From: Opitutia bacterium
GTDB taxonomy: Bacteria > Verrucomicrobiota > Verrucomicrobiia > Opitutales > Opitutaceae
Direction: 5' to 3'
NCBI GenBank assembly: GCA_947449835.1
Contig: CANFSZ010000001.1
Coordinates: forward strand, 54,140-118,139
Length of the DNA stretch: 64,000 nt
Of this stretch, positions 9,838 to 20,300 are shown one piece after another. The stretch's first letter is position 1. Every line of letters begins with the position of its first letter. The notes beneath the pieces are model-generated. The model was not told the origin of the DNA and did not search any database. It worked only from the letters and a program-made list of their open reading frames with translations. A program made the position numbers and the translations under genes.

Positions 9838-10893
9838 ATGTCTTCGCTACACGATTCCCTTCGCATCGGTGCATTAACGCTGCCGAACCGTATCATCATG
9901 GCCCCGCTCACGCGTTGCCGCGCTTCCGCCGGTCGCGTGCCGAATCCCATGATGGCGAAATACTACGCCCAACGTGCGTCTGCGGGTTTGATCCTGAGCG
10001 AGGCGACCGCCGTCGATCCGATGGGGGTTGGTTATCCCGACACGCCGGGCATCTGGTCGCACGAGCAAGTCGCGGGTTGGAAAACAATCACCGCGGCCGT
10101 CCACGCCGCCGGTGGGCGAATTTTTCTGCAACTTTGGCATGTGGGTCGGATTTCCGATCCGGTTTATCTAGGCGGCGCGTTGCCAGTGGCGCCCAGCGCG
10201 ATCGCGGCAGCGGGCCATGTGAGTCTGATCCGGCCGGAGAAATCCTTTGTGACGCCGCGCGCCCTAGAGCGCGCGGAGTTGCCCGGAGTCGTGGCGGCGT
10301 TTCGCCTTGGAGCGGAGAACGCGCAACGCGCGGGCTTTGATGGCGTCGAAATCCACGGCGCGAACGGTTACTTGCTGGATCAATTTCTGCAGGATTCCTC
10401 CAATCTACGCACGGATGAGTATGGCGGCTCGATCGAAAATCGCGCGCGGCTGCCGCTGGAAGTTACTGATGCCGTCGTCAGCGTGTGGGGCGCCGATCGC
10501 GTGGGCTACCATTTGGCTCCGCGGGGCGATGCGCACGGCGTCGGTGATTCCAACCTCGCGGCCACGTTTGGTTACCTCGCGACGCAATTGGGTAAACGTA
10601 AACTAGCGTTTTTGTGCGCGCGCGAAGGTTTGGCTGAACCGCGCCTAGGGTCGACCTTGAAACAAAATTTTGGCGGCGTGTTCATCGCCAACCAAGGTTT
10701 CACGGCGGCGGACGCCTCGGCGGAGATCGCCGCAGGGCGCGCGGATGCCGTGGCTTGGGGCAAGGCCTTTATCGCGAACCCAGATTTGCCTCGGCGGCTG
10801 CTAGAGGGCGCCCCCTTAAATGTGCCCGTGCCGGAGTCGTTTTATGGCGGCGATGAGCGGGGTTATACGGATTATCCGGCGCTCGCTTCCTGA
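9838..10893 (+). CDS. Alkene reductase of the old yellow enzyme family
   Basis: This FMN-dependent oxidoreductase (351 residues) reduces activated C=C bonds or nitro groups with NAD(P)H. It starts SSLHDSLRIGALTLPNRI with the family motif MAPLTRCRA. The substrate-binding pair is in EIHGANGYLLDQFL, followed by the hallmark DEYGGSIENRARLPLEV. Late phosphate-binding segments are GGVFIANQGF and AWGKAFIANPDL. The start at 9838 fits NemA-type proteins; the upstream in-frame ATG at 9802 is not supported. It is followed 30 bases later by an SDR gene on the same strand. Confidence 0.92.
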   Translation: MSSLHDSLRIGALTLPNRIIMAPLTRCRASAGRVPNPMMAKYYAQRASAGLILSEATAVDPMGVGYPDTPGIWSHEQVAGWKTITAAVHAAGGRIFLQLWHVGRISDPVYLGGALPVAPSAIAAAGHVSLIRPEKSFVTPRALERAELPGVVAAFRLGAENAQRAGFDGVEIHGANGYLLDQFLQDSSNLRTDEYGGSIENRARLPLEVTDAVVSVWGADRVGYHLAPRGDAHGVGDSNLAATFGYLATQLGKRKLAFLCAREGLAEPRLGSTLKQNFGGVFIANQGFTAADASAEIAAGRADAVAWGKAFIANPDLPRRLLEGAPLNVPVPESFYGGDERGYTDYPALAS

Positions 10894-10923
10894 TTTTTTT
10901 ACACTCTCAATCTTCCAGAAACT

Positions 10924-11652
10924 ATGTCTTCCAAGATCGCTCTCATTACCGGTGCCAATAAGGGCATCGGTCTCGAAACGGCCCGTCAGCTCGGTCGTCA
11001 GGGTATTTTTATTCTGATCGGTGCGCGCGACGCGCAGCGTGGTGCCGGCGCGGTGGCCTTGTTGAAATCCGAAGGGATTGATGCGCGCGTGGTGCCCTTG
11101 ATCGTCACCGATGAAGCCTCGATCCGCACCGCTGCGGCGTGGGTCGAAAAAGAATTCGGCCGACTGGATATCCTCGTGAACAACGCGGGCGTGCTCGACT
11201 ACGCTACGGAGACGGGGCCGGCGACCGTCACGCAGGCTTCTTTGCGCGCGACCTTCGACACGAATTTCTTCGGGCTCGTCGCTGTGACGCAGGCATTTTT
11301 GCCGTTGCTGAAAAAATCACCCGCAGGGCGCATCGTGAATCTTTCCTCGATTCTAGGCTCAATCACGGAACACGCCGATGTGAACTCACCGATTTATCCG
11401 GCGCGGCTGCTCGGTTACGACGCATCGAAAGCGGCGGTAAATATGTTTACGGTGGAACTAGCGCAGGAGTTGAAGGGTACGCCGCTCAAGGTGAATTCGG
11501 CGCATCCCGGTTGGGTTAAAACCGATATGGGTGGCGCCGGTGCGCCGATGGAAATTGTGGACGGCGCGAAGACCAGTGTCGCCCTAGCGACGTTGCCGCC
11601 CGACGGCCCAAGCGGCGGCTATTTTCATCTCGGCGTGCACATGCGCTGGTGA
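10924..11652 (+). CDS. SDR family oxidoreductase (carbonyl reductase-like)
   Basis: The product has 242 residues, typical of classical short-chain dehydrogenases. TGANKGIGLET is the cofactor-binding TGxxxGxG motif, NNAG is present, the catalytic Ser is in NLSSILGS, and the catalytic Tyr-Lys pair is in YDASKAAVN. The NKGIG form and the sequence around the active site resemble plant and animal carbonyl reductases that use NADPH. It follows the old-yellow-enzyme gene and may act with it on reactive carbonyls or enals, which is inference. Confidence 0.9.
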   Translation: MSSKIALITGANKGIGLETARQLGRQGIFILIGARDAQRGAGAVALLKSEGIDARVVPLIVTDEASIRTAAAWVEKEFGRLDILVNNAGVLDYATETGPATVTQASLRATFDTNFFGLVAVTQAFLPLLKKSPAGRIVNLSSILGSITEHADVNSPIYPARLLGYDASKAAVNMFTVELAQELKGTPLKVNSAHPGWVKTDMGGAGAPMEIVDGAKTSVALATLPPDGPSGGYFHLGVHMRW

Positions 11653-11675
11653 TGGCGGCGTACGCTTTTTAACAC

Positions 11676-12959
11676 ATGAGCTTCTCCACGCCTGCGCCGG
11701 CTCCTCGCTTCCATTACGCTTGGGTCGTCGCGGGCGTGACGTTTCTGACGTTGCTGGCGGCGGCCGGGGCGCGTTCCGCGCCGGGCGTGATGCTGTTGCC
11801 GCTCGGTAATGAATTTCAATGGAGCCGCGCGACGGTGTCGTCGGTGGTGGCGATCAACATTTTTATTTTTGGCCTGATCGGGCCGTTTGCGGCGGCGCTT
11901 TATGTGAGGCTCGGGTTGCGGCGGACGATGATGCTGGGGATGGCGTTGCTCGCTCTGGGGTACGGTTCGACGGTGTTTTTGCGCACATACGCGCAATTCG
12001 TGATTTTGTGGGGCTTGGTCGTCGGCGCGGGTTCTGGGATGGCGGCAACGGTGCTCGGCGCGGCCGTGGCGAATCGCTGGTTCACGAAACATCGCGGGCT
12101 GGTGATGGGAATGTTGACGGCGAGTACGGCGACCGGACAGCTCGTGTTTTTACCGTGGTTTGCATCGCTCGTGACGACATCGGGATGGCGGAGTGCGCCG
12201 CTGGTCGTGACGTTCGTGGCGCTCGGGATGATTCCGGTGATTTGGTTTTTTATGCGCGACGAGCCGCGCGATCTCGGGCTGCGGCCCTACGGAGAAACGG
12301 GCGCGCCGGATGCGGCCAAACGGGCGGTCGGAAATCCCGCTAAGCTGGCGATCACTACCTTGCTGGAAGCAGCGCGGACGCGCGATTTTTGGTTATTGGC
12401 GGGATCGTTTTTTGTGTGTGGCGCGAGCACCAACGGCTTGATCGGGACGCACCTGATTTCGGCGGCGTTTGACTGCGGGATTCCCGAAGTGCGGGCGGCG
12501 GGGTTGTTGGCGATGATGGGGCTTTTCGACCTCGCGGGGACTACGCTCTCGGGCTGGCTTTCGGATCGCTTTAACAACCGCGTGTTGCTCTTCGGTTACT
12601 ACGGGTTGCGCGGGTTGTCGTTGTTGTTTTTGCCCACGGCGCTGCTCGGGCCGGTGGCGGGCTTGGGCGTGTTCGCTGTTTTTTACGGACTGGATTGGAT
12701 CGCGACGGTGCCGCCAACGGTGCGGCTGACGGGCGATGTTTTCGGGCGCGAACGTGCGAGCATCGTCTTCGGCTGGATCGTGGCGGCGCATCAAGTCGGC
12801 GCGGCGTGCGCGGCTTACGGCGCGGGCGCGGTGCGGACGGCATTGGGGAGTTACGCGTGGGCGTTTACCGGCGCGGGCTTGCTCTGCGTGATCGCGGCCA
12901 TGGGCGTGTTGTCCATCGGACGCGGGGTGAAGCCGGCGCTAACAACGGCGGCGGCTTGA
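11676..12959 (+). CDS. MFS transporter (OFA/monocarboxylate-type)
   Basis: The protein has 427 residues and about 12 hydrophobic segments, with a central cytoplasmic loop near residues 195-230. The start FHYAWVVAGVTFLTLL followed by GVMLLPLGNEFQWSRA is typical of the oxalate/formate and monocarboxylate antiporter branch. A late FGWIVAAHQVGAACAAYGAG also fits that branch. The substrate is likely a small organic anion but is not determined. It lies 23 bases downstream of the SDR gene and is convergent with the efflux block. Confidence 0.85.
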   Translation: MSFSTPAPAPRFHYAWVVAGVTFLTLLAAAGARSAPGVMLLPLGNEFQWSRATVSSVVAINIFIFGLIGPFAAALYVRLGLRRTMMLGMALLALGYGSTVFLRTYAQFVILWGLVVGAGSGMAATVLGAAVANRWFTKHRGLVMGMLTASTATGQLVFLPWFASLVTTSGWRSAPLVVTFVALGMIPVIWFFMRDEPRDLGLRPYGETGAPDAAKRAVGNPAKLAITTLLEAARTRDFWLLAGSFFVCGASTNGLIGTHLISAAFDCGIPEVRAAGLLAMMGLFDLAGTTLSGWLSDRFNNRVLLFGYYGLRGLSLLFLPTALLGPVAGLGVFAVFYGLDWIATVPPTVRLTGDVFGRERASIVFGWIVAAHQVGAACAAYGAGAVRTALGSYAWAFTGAGLLCVIAAMGVLSIGRGVKPALTTAAA

Positions 12960-12996
12960 GCAGCGAGCGCGGGCACAGGCGCGGCTCACGGGGAAA

Positions 12997-14082
12997 TTAT
13001 TTCTTCGCTACTACGGGCAGCAACGGCTCGACGACGAGGCCTTCGGTGAGGGTGTCGTTGGGATTGGCTGCGACGCGGACGCCATCGGCAAGACCGGAAA
13101 CGATCTCGATTTGGGTGCCGAAATCGCGGCCAATTTTTACTTTTTGAAAACGGATCGTTTGCGCAGCATCGACGGTGGCGACTTGGGGGCCGTCGGCGCG
13201 GATAATGACGGCGTTGGACGGGAGGACGATGGCGGGTTCGGCGGGTTTGAGGCGGAAACGAATTTGGACGAACATGCCAGGGAGGAGTTCGCCTTTGGCG
13301 TTGGGCAGTTGGATCTCGGTGGTGAGCGTGCGAGTGACCGGATCGAGGGCGCCGGCGACGCGTACGACGGAGGCGTTAAAAGTCCGGCCGGGGAATTCGT
13401 TGATGAGGACTTCGACTTCGAGGCCGGGGCGGATGGAGCGGAGGTAAGATTGAGGGACGCTGGCGAAGACGCGCAGCGGAGTGACGGCGGCCATTCGGAA
13501 GAGTTCACGGCGGCTGGAGTCGGTGGTGATCAACGCGCCGATCTCGGCGCCGCGGAAAGTGATGACGCCGGCGAAAGGGGCGACGATCGTCTGGAGGGAT
13601 TTGAGTTGAGTGAGGCGGGCGACGTTCGCTTCGGCGGCTTGGACATCGGCGGCGCGGGCGACGGCGGCGGCATTTTTTTCGTCGGCTTCTTGTTTGGAGA
13701 CGGCGTTGCGTGCGGCGAGTTCGGTCCAGCGGGCGGCGGTGGCACGGGTGAGTTCGGCGTTGGCCTTGGCTTGGGCGAGGGCGGCGCGGGATTGGTTGAG
13801 CTCTTGATCGAGCTCAGGGCCGTCGATGAGAGCGAGGGTTTGGCCGCCGGTGACTTGGTCGCCGAGATCGACGAACCATTTTGCCAAGTAGCCGCCGGTA
13901 CGAGCGTAGATGGAAGCTTCTTGGAAGGCTTGGAGGCTGGCAGGGAGCACGAGTTCGACCGCGGCGCCGGAGCGGGCGGCGAGGACGACGTTGACCGGCG
14001 GCGGAGCCTTGCTGATGGGCGTGGAGGCGACGCTGTGCGAGGTGATCGCTAGAAAGCAAAGGGAGCGGAGGGCGGACTTCAT
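12997..14082 (-). CDS. RND efflux periplasmic adaptor subunit
   Basis: This membrane-fusion protein (361 residues) would link an inner-membrane RND pump to an outer-membrane channel. It has a signal peptide (MKSALRSLCFLAITSHSVA), a split biotinyl-lipoyl domain (ASIYARTGGYLAKWFVDLGD, later IVAPFAGVITFRG), an alpha-helical hairpin of about 80 residues between the halves, a beta-barrel, and a membrane-proximal end. It lies 9 bases downstream of the RND permease at 14092-17301 and is probably its partner. No outer-membrane factor is encoded next to it. Confidence 0.9.
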   Translation of the reverse strand: MKSALRSLCFLAITSHSVASTPISKAPPPVNVVLAARSGAAVELVLPASLQAFQEASIYARTGGYLAKWFVDLGDQVTGGQTLALIDGPELDQELNQSRAALAQAKANAELTRATAARWTELAARNAVSKQEADEKNAAAVARAADVQAAEANVARLTQLKSLQTIVAPFAGVITFRGAEIGALITTDSSRRELFRMAAVTPLRVFASVPQSYLRSIRPGLEVEVLINEFPGRTFNASVVRVAGALDPVTRTLTTEIQLPNAKGELLPGMFVQIRFRLKPAEPAIVLPSNAVIIRADGPQVATVDAAQTIRFQKVKIGRDFGTQIEIVSGLADGVRVAANPNDTLTEGLVVEPLLPVVAKK

Positions 14083-14091
14083 GGCGGGAAA

Positions 14092-17000
14092 TTATTTGGA
14101 CTGAGTGGAATCGGCGGTGGCTTCCTCGAGGAGTTCTTCCTCGGGCGTGTGGGGCCCTCGCTTGCGGAGGGTGGCGTACACGACGGGTACGAGGAATAAA
14201 GTGGCGAGTGTGGCGAAAAGGAGACCGCCGATGACGGCTCGGCCGAGCGGGGAATTTTGTTCGCCGCCTTCGCCTAGGCCGAGCGACATCGGTAACATGC
14301 CGATGATCATCGCTAGGGCGGTCATGAGCACGGGCCGCAGACGCGTGTGGCCTGCCTCGAGGGCGGCGGCGCGAGCATCCCGACCCTCGTGGCGGACATC
14401 GTTGGCGAAGGTGACGAGCAAGATAGAATTAGCCGTGGCGACACCGACGCCCATGATGGCGCCCATGAGTGACGGGACGCTGAGGCTGGTGCGCGTTAGA
14501 AAGAGAATCCAGATGATGCCGCAGAGCGCGCCAGGCAGCGCCATGATGATGATAAAAGGGTCGAGCCAGCTCTGGAAATTTACGACCATGAGTAGGTAGA
14601 CGAGTATGATAGCACCGAGGACGCCGAGGCCGAGGCCGAGGAAAGAAGCGTCCATGCTTTGGGCTTGGCCGCGCATCGTGATGAAGCTGCCGCGCGGAAG
14701 TTTCTTTTCGAATTCGGGGAGGAGTTTTTTCACGGCGTCGGCAACGGAGCCGAGGTCGCTGTGATCGACGTTGGCGAAGACATCGAAGACCGGTTGGACG
14801 TTGTGGTGACTGACGACGGATTGCGTCGTGGTGCGCTCGAAGGTGGCGACGTTGCCAAAAATCTGGGGTGGCGCGCCGCGGCTCGTTGGTAACGGCGTAG
14901 CGAGGATGGCCTCAATGGAATCGAGTTTCGCGGGCGGGGTTTGCGTGGCGACGACGTATTGCACGCCGTTTTGCGGGCTCAGCCAGAAATTGGGCGCGGA
15001 CTGGGCGGAGCCGGAGAGCGAGATGAGGACGTTGGAGGCGATGTCACGCTGAGTGAGGCCGAGTTGTTGGGCGCGGGAGCGGTCGACGTTGAAGCGCAGG
15101 GCGGGGGCGTTGGTGACTTGTTGGACGTGAACATCGACGGCGCCGGGGATACGGGCGATGCGGGCGGAGAGCTCGAGGGCTAGGGCGTAGTTGGTTTTGA
15201 CGTCGCGGCCGGCGATCTGGACATCGATGGGCGCGGCGAGACCAAAGTTGAGAATTTGGCCCACGATGTCGGAAGGTTGGGTGAAGAAGACGCAGTCGGG
15301 GAATTCACGGTTGAGGCGTTGGCGCAGGGTGCGGACGTAGTCCCAAGTCGGGCCATGTTTTTCGGGGTTGAGCGCGACGAGGATTTCGCCGTCGGCGGCG
15401 CCGATGGTGGCGGAGTCACTGAAGGCGAGATTCACTCCGCCAGTGGGCAGGCCGATGTTGTCGAGGATCGTGACGAGTTCATCGGCGGGAATGACTTCGC
15501 GGATGACGTTTTCTACTTGGTTAAAAATGCGCTCCGTCTCCTCGATACGCATGCCAGAGGGAGCACGCACGTGAAGGCGGAATTGGCCGGCGTCGACAAG
15601 CGGGAAGAAATCGCGTCCGAGCAACGGCACGAGTGCTGCGCTCGCGAGGACGCAGACGAGGGAGATGGTGGCGGTGGCTTTGCGGTGATCTAGGCACCAC
15701 GTAAGACCGCGGGTGTAGCGGGCGCGGAAGCGTTCGAAGTGGCGGTTGAAGCGGACGTGGATGCGCCAGAAAATATCGCCGTGGGGCGTGGGTTCACCGG
15801 GACTGGCGTCGTGGAGAATCGGTTGGTCGCGGAGTAGAAAGTGAACGAAAGTCGGGACTACGGTACGGGAAAGAAAATAGGATGCGAGCATCGCGAAGAT
15901 GACGGCCATCGCGAGCGGGCCGAAGAGGTACTTGGCGGTGCCTTCGAGGAAGAAAATCGGGATAAAGACGATGCAGATGCAAAGCGTGGAGACAAAGGCG
16001 GGCATCGCGATCTGCTCGGCGCCGTCGAGGATAGATTGTAGGAGAGATTTTTTTAGGCCGAGGTTACGATCGATGTTTTCAATGGTGACCGTGGCGTCAT
16101 CGACGAGGATGCCGACGGCGAGGGCGAGACCGCCGAGGGTCATGGCGTTGATTGTCTGACCGAAGGCAGCAAGGCAGAGAATGGAGCAGAAAATCGAGAG
16201 TGGAATCGAAAGGGCGACGACGAGGGTGTTGCGCCAAGTGCCGAGGAATAGCAAAATCATCGCGGCGGTGAGTGTGGCGGCGAGGGCGCCTTCGAAGAGC
16301 ACGCCGTTGAGGGCAGCGCGGACGAAGACGGATTGATCGAAGAGCGGGCGGAGTTCGAGTTCGGGCGGGACGACGGCCTTGACGCGGGGGAGTACGGCTT
16401 TGACGCGTTCGATGATGTCGAGCGTGGAGGCGCCACCGTTTTTCAAGATAGTGAGGAGGGAGCCGCGGGTGCCGTCTTGGCGGACGATGCTGGCTTGGGT
16501 GGCGAAACCGTCGCGGACTTGGGCGACGTCGCGAATGTAGATCGTAGTGCCATTAACGATACGGATAGGAAGATTGCCGAGGCCCTCGATCGTGTCGGGG
16601 CTGCTGTTGAGGAACACGCCGTACTCGCGGTCGCCGATTTTAGCGGTACCGGAGGGAAGAGTTAGGTTTTGCGCGTTGATGGCGTTGCTGACGTCGGTGG
16701 CGGTGAGGCCTTTGGCGAGGAGGGCGGCGGGGTCGAGATCGACTTGGATCTGGCGGACCTTGCCGCCGAGCGGCAGGGGGACGGAGGCACCTTGGACGGT
16801 GGCGAGTTGGAGACGGACGGAGTTGAGGCCGATGTCGTAGAGGGCTTGTTCGGAGAGGGTTTTGCTGCCGAGGCCGAGTTGGAGGATGGGGACGTTGGAA
16901 GCACTGTAGCGGATGACGAGGGGCGGCGTTGTGCCAGGCGGCATGATGCGCGTGATCGTCTGGCTGATGGCGGTGATTTGGGCGACGGCTGCGTCGACAC

Positions 17001-17301
17001 TTGCGCCGGGTTGGAAGAAAACTTTGATGACCCCGACGCCGGCGAGGGACTGCGACTCGATGTGTTCGATGTCGTTTACGGTGGTCGTGAGAGCGCGCTC
17101 GCTGAGCGTAATGATGCGCTTCTCCATTTCGTCGGGCGTGAGGCCGTTGTAGGACCACAGTACGCTGACGACGGGGATGTCGATGGACGGAAAAATGTCC
17201 TTCGCCATGCGCCGAGCCGTGAGGAGGCCGAGAATAACGATCAGCAGGGCCATCACGGTAAACGTGTAGGGCCGACGAAGGGCGAGACGTACAATCCACA
17301 T
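14092..17301 (-). CDS. RND efflux transporter permease (HAE1/AcrB-type)
   Basis: The protein has 1069 residues, the usual size of RND pumps, with a single helix at the N-terminus (RPYTFTVMALLIVILGLL), two large periplasmic loops and two blocks of five to six helices. The proton-relay Asp pair is in LAVGILVDDATVTIENI. The absence of heavy-metal signatures favours a drug or solvent exporter. It is preceded 91 bases upstream by a second RND permease gene and followed by its adaptor. Substrate unknown. Confidence 0.92.
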   Translation of the reverse strand: MWIVRLALRRPYTFTVMALLIVILGLLTARRMAKDIFPSIDIPVVSVLWSYNGLTPDEMEKRIITLSERALTTTVNDIEHIESQSLAGVGVIKVFFQPGASVDAAVAQITAISQTITRIMPPGTTPPLVIRYSASNVPILQLGLGSKTLSEQALYDIGLNSVRLQLATVQGASVPLPLGGKVRQIQVDLDPAALLAKGLTATDVSNAINAQNLTLPSGTAKIGDREYGVFLNSSPDTIEGLGNLPIRIVNGTTIYIRDVAQVRDGFATQASIVRQDGTRGSLLTILKNGGASTLDIIERVKAVLPRVKAVVPPELELRPLFDQSVFVRAALNGVLFEGALAATLTAAMILLFLGTWRNTLVVALSIPLSIFCSILCLAAFGQTINAMTLGGLALAVGILVDDATVTIENIDRNLGLKKSLLQSILDGAEQIAMPAFVSTLCICIVFIPIFFLEGTAKYLFGPLAMAVIFAMLASYFLSRTVVPTFVHFLLRDQPILHDASPGEPTPHGDIFWRIHVRFNRHFERFRARYTRGLTWCLDHRKATATISLVCVLASAALVPLLGRDFFPLVDAGQFRLHVRAPSGMRIEETERIFNQVENVIREVIPADELVTILDNIGLPTGGVNLAFSDSATIGAADGEILVALNPEKHGPTWDYVRTLRQRLNREFPDCVFFTQPSDIVGQILNFGLAAPIDVQIAGRDVKTNYALALELSARIARIPGAVDVHVQQVTNAPALRFNVDRSRAQQLGLTQRDIASNVLISLSGSAQSAPNFWLSPQNGVQYVVATQTPPAKLDSIEAILATPLPTSRGAPPQIFGNVATFERTTTQSVVSHHNVQPVFDVFANVDHSDLGSVADAVKKLLPEFEKKLPRGSFITMRGQAQSMDASFLGLGLGVLGAIILVYLLMVVNFQSWLDPFIIIMALPGALCGIIWILFLTRTSLSVPSLMGAIMGVGVATANSILLVTFANDVRHEGRDARAAALEAGHTRLRPVLMTALAMIIGMLPMSLGLGEGGEQNSPLGRAVIGGLLFATLATLFLVPVVYATLRKRGPHTPEEELLEEATADSTQSK

Positions 17302-17391
17302 AGCTTAAAAAGAAGTCAGGCAACGGCTGGTCCGCTCGCCAACGAACATCGGGATTCGTAGGTCAATGCGGCGGTCCTAGCCGGTGAATTA

Positions 17392-20300
17392 CTACCGGGC
17401 AGTCGCAGTCTCCGCAGCTGAAGCCGCTGCAGCCTCTAGCTCGGCGACGGGCTTGGGCGTGAGGTGTTTGGTGAAGCGTTCCATGAACAGGTAGAACACG
17501 GGCGTGATATAAAGCGTGAGGATCTGCGACACAAGTAAGCCGCCAACCACGGCGAGCCCAAGACTGCGGCGGGCATCGGCGCCCGCGCCCCAACCGAGGG
17601 CGATGGGCATCGTGCCAGCGATGGCCGCGAGGGTCGTCATCATGATCGGACGAAAGCGCACGATGCACGCTTCAAAGATCGCAGCCTCGGCCGTTTTGCC
17701 GTGGTTGCGCTGGGCGTCTAGGGCGAAATCGATCATCATGATGGCGTTCTTTTTCACGATGCCGATGAGCATGATGAGACCGACGTAGCCATACATGTTC
17801 AGTTCTTGGCCGAAGAGTAACAAAGTCACGAGCGCGCCAAAGGTCGCAGCGGGCAAACCGGAGAGAATCGTAACCGGGTGCACGAAATCTTCGTAAAGAA
17901 TGCCGAGAACCAAATAAATCACGAGCACGGCGATGAGCAACGTGAGCCCGAGGCCCTGCAAGGAACTCGTGAAGGCGGCGGCGGTGCCTTGAAATGTGCC
18001 GCTGACGGTGGCGGGCAGCATCTCGCGGGCGATTTTTTCAATCTGTTCGGTCGCCTCGCTGAGAGCGAGTTCGGGCTTGAGGTTGAAGCTGATGGTGACG
18101 GCGGGAACTTGGCCGAGGTGCGCGACGGTGAGTGGGCCGACGGAGGGACGGAGTTTGGCGACGCTTTCGAGCGGGATGAGTTTGCCCTCGCGGTTGCGCA
18201 GATAAAGCAGTGAGAGCGACGCAGGATCGCGCAGATATTTCTCGGCGAGCTCCAAGATCACCGCGTATTGATTCGTAGAAGTGTAGATGGTGGAAACCTG
18301 ACGGGCGCCGAAAGCGCTATAGAGCGTGTCCTCGACTTGCTGGGCGTTCAGGCCGAGCGACGAGGCTTTGTCGCGGTCGATGTCGATGATCAGCTGCGGG
18401 CTGGTGATCTGGAGATCTGAGCTTACGTCGATCACTCCGGGAATCTCGCGCACACGTTCGACGAGGGGCGGTGTTACTCGGTAGAGCTCCTGTAGATCGG
18501 TGCCGTAAAGGGTGTATTGATAAACTGAAGAGGAGCCACGGGAGCCGAGGCGGATGCTCGGGGGCACCGTCGGAAACACCCGCACGCCGGGAATGCCGGC
18601 GGTTTCCATGCGCAACATTTGGGAGACTTGGTTGGCGCTAGGGCGTTTACCATCGATCAACGAGACATACATGCGGCTGGTATTGCTGGTGCCGCCGCTG
18701 CGCCCCATTGTGCCGAGGAAAACGATGCAGTCTTTGACGTAAGGGTTGCGCCGGATGGTGGCGGTGACCGTGCGTTGATAAGCGACCATCGCGTCGAATG
18801 AGGTGTCTTGCGCGGCCTCGACCATGACTTGGATGCGGCCGGTGTCTTCGGTGGGAATGAAGCCCTTGGGGGTGATTACGAGCAGCCATAGGGTGAGCCC
18901 GATGGTGGCGAAGGCGACCGCCAGGATCGCTTTGCGCCAGTGCAGCGAGAGCCTCAAGGTGCGCTCATAGAGATTCACGCTGCTTTGGAACAGGCGCTCG
19001 GTTAAAACATAGAAACGGCCGTGAGTGGCGTGGTGATTGATCGGCTTGAGAAACCGGCTGCACAACATCGGGGTCAGCGTTAGCGAGACAAAACCCGAAA
19101 CGAGGATCGCAGCGGAAATCGTCACGGCGAATTCGTGGAGTAAGCGCCCAAGCACGCCGCCCATAAACAGCACGGGGATAAAGACCGCGACCAGCGAGAT
19201 CGTCATCGATAAAATGGTGAAACCGATTTCGCGGGAGCCGCGCAAGGAAGCGGCCATGACGGTTTCGCCTTTCTCGATGTGGCGGACGATATTTTCGAGC
19301 ATCACGATCGCATCATCGACGACGAAGCCGACCGACAGGGTGAGCGCGAGCAACGAGATGTTATCGATGCTGAAATCGAAGAAATACATCACCGCAAACG
19401 TGCCGAGTACGGCGATGGGCATCGCGATGCTCGGGATGATGGTGGCCGAGAGCGAACGCAGGAACAGGAAGATCACGAGCACGACCAGAATGATGGCGAG
19501 CACGAGGGTGAATTTCACATCCTGCACGGATTCGCGGATGGCGATTGAGCGGTCCACGACCGTGTCGAGCTCGATGGTGGCGGGTAGTTGCGCGCGGAAG
19601 GCAGGGAGCAGGGATTTAATGCCGTCGACGACCTTGATGGTGTTGGTGCCGGGTTGGCGTTGAATCGAGAGAATGATGGAGCGCGTCTCCTTGGTGCCGG
19701 CGGCAAACGCGGGGTCTTCGACGCCCTCTTTGAAACGGTAGTCGAACCAGCTGAAAGATTTTTCGTTTTCAACGCTGTCGGTGACTTTCGCCACGTCGGA
19801 CAAACGCACGGGAGCGCCGTTGCGATACGTGACCATGACGTTGCCGAAGCCGCTGGCGCTCTTGAGTTGGCCTGTGGCGATAAGGGTGGTGGCCTTGGTG
19901 GCGCCGTCGATCACGCCGGCGGGGAGGTTGACGTTGTTGGTATCCAGCGCGGAGCGGACTTCGTCGATGCCGATGCCGCGGGAGGCGAGCGCGCGGGGGT
20001 CGAGGCGCACGCGTACGGCGTATTTTTGGGCGCCGAAGACGTTAACTTGGGCGACGCCATCGACGGTGGAAATGCGTTGGGCGAGGACGGTCTCGGCGAA
20101 CTCGTTGACCTCGGAGAGGGCGAGGGTTTTCGACGAGAGCGCGATCAGCATGACCGAATCGTCGTTGGGGTTGGATTTACGAAACGACGGCGGATTGGGC
20201 ATATCGCGCGGGAGCCGGCGTTGGACGGCGGCGATGGCTGATTGCACATCTTGGGCGGCGCCGTCGATGTTGCGATCGAGGCTGAACTGCATCGTGATCG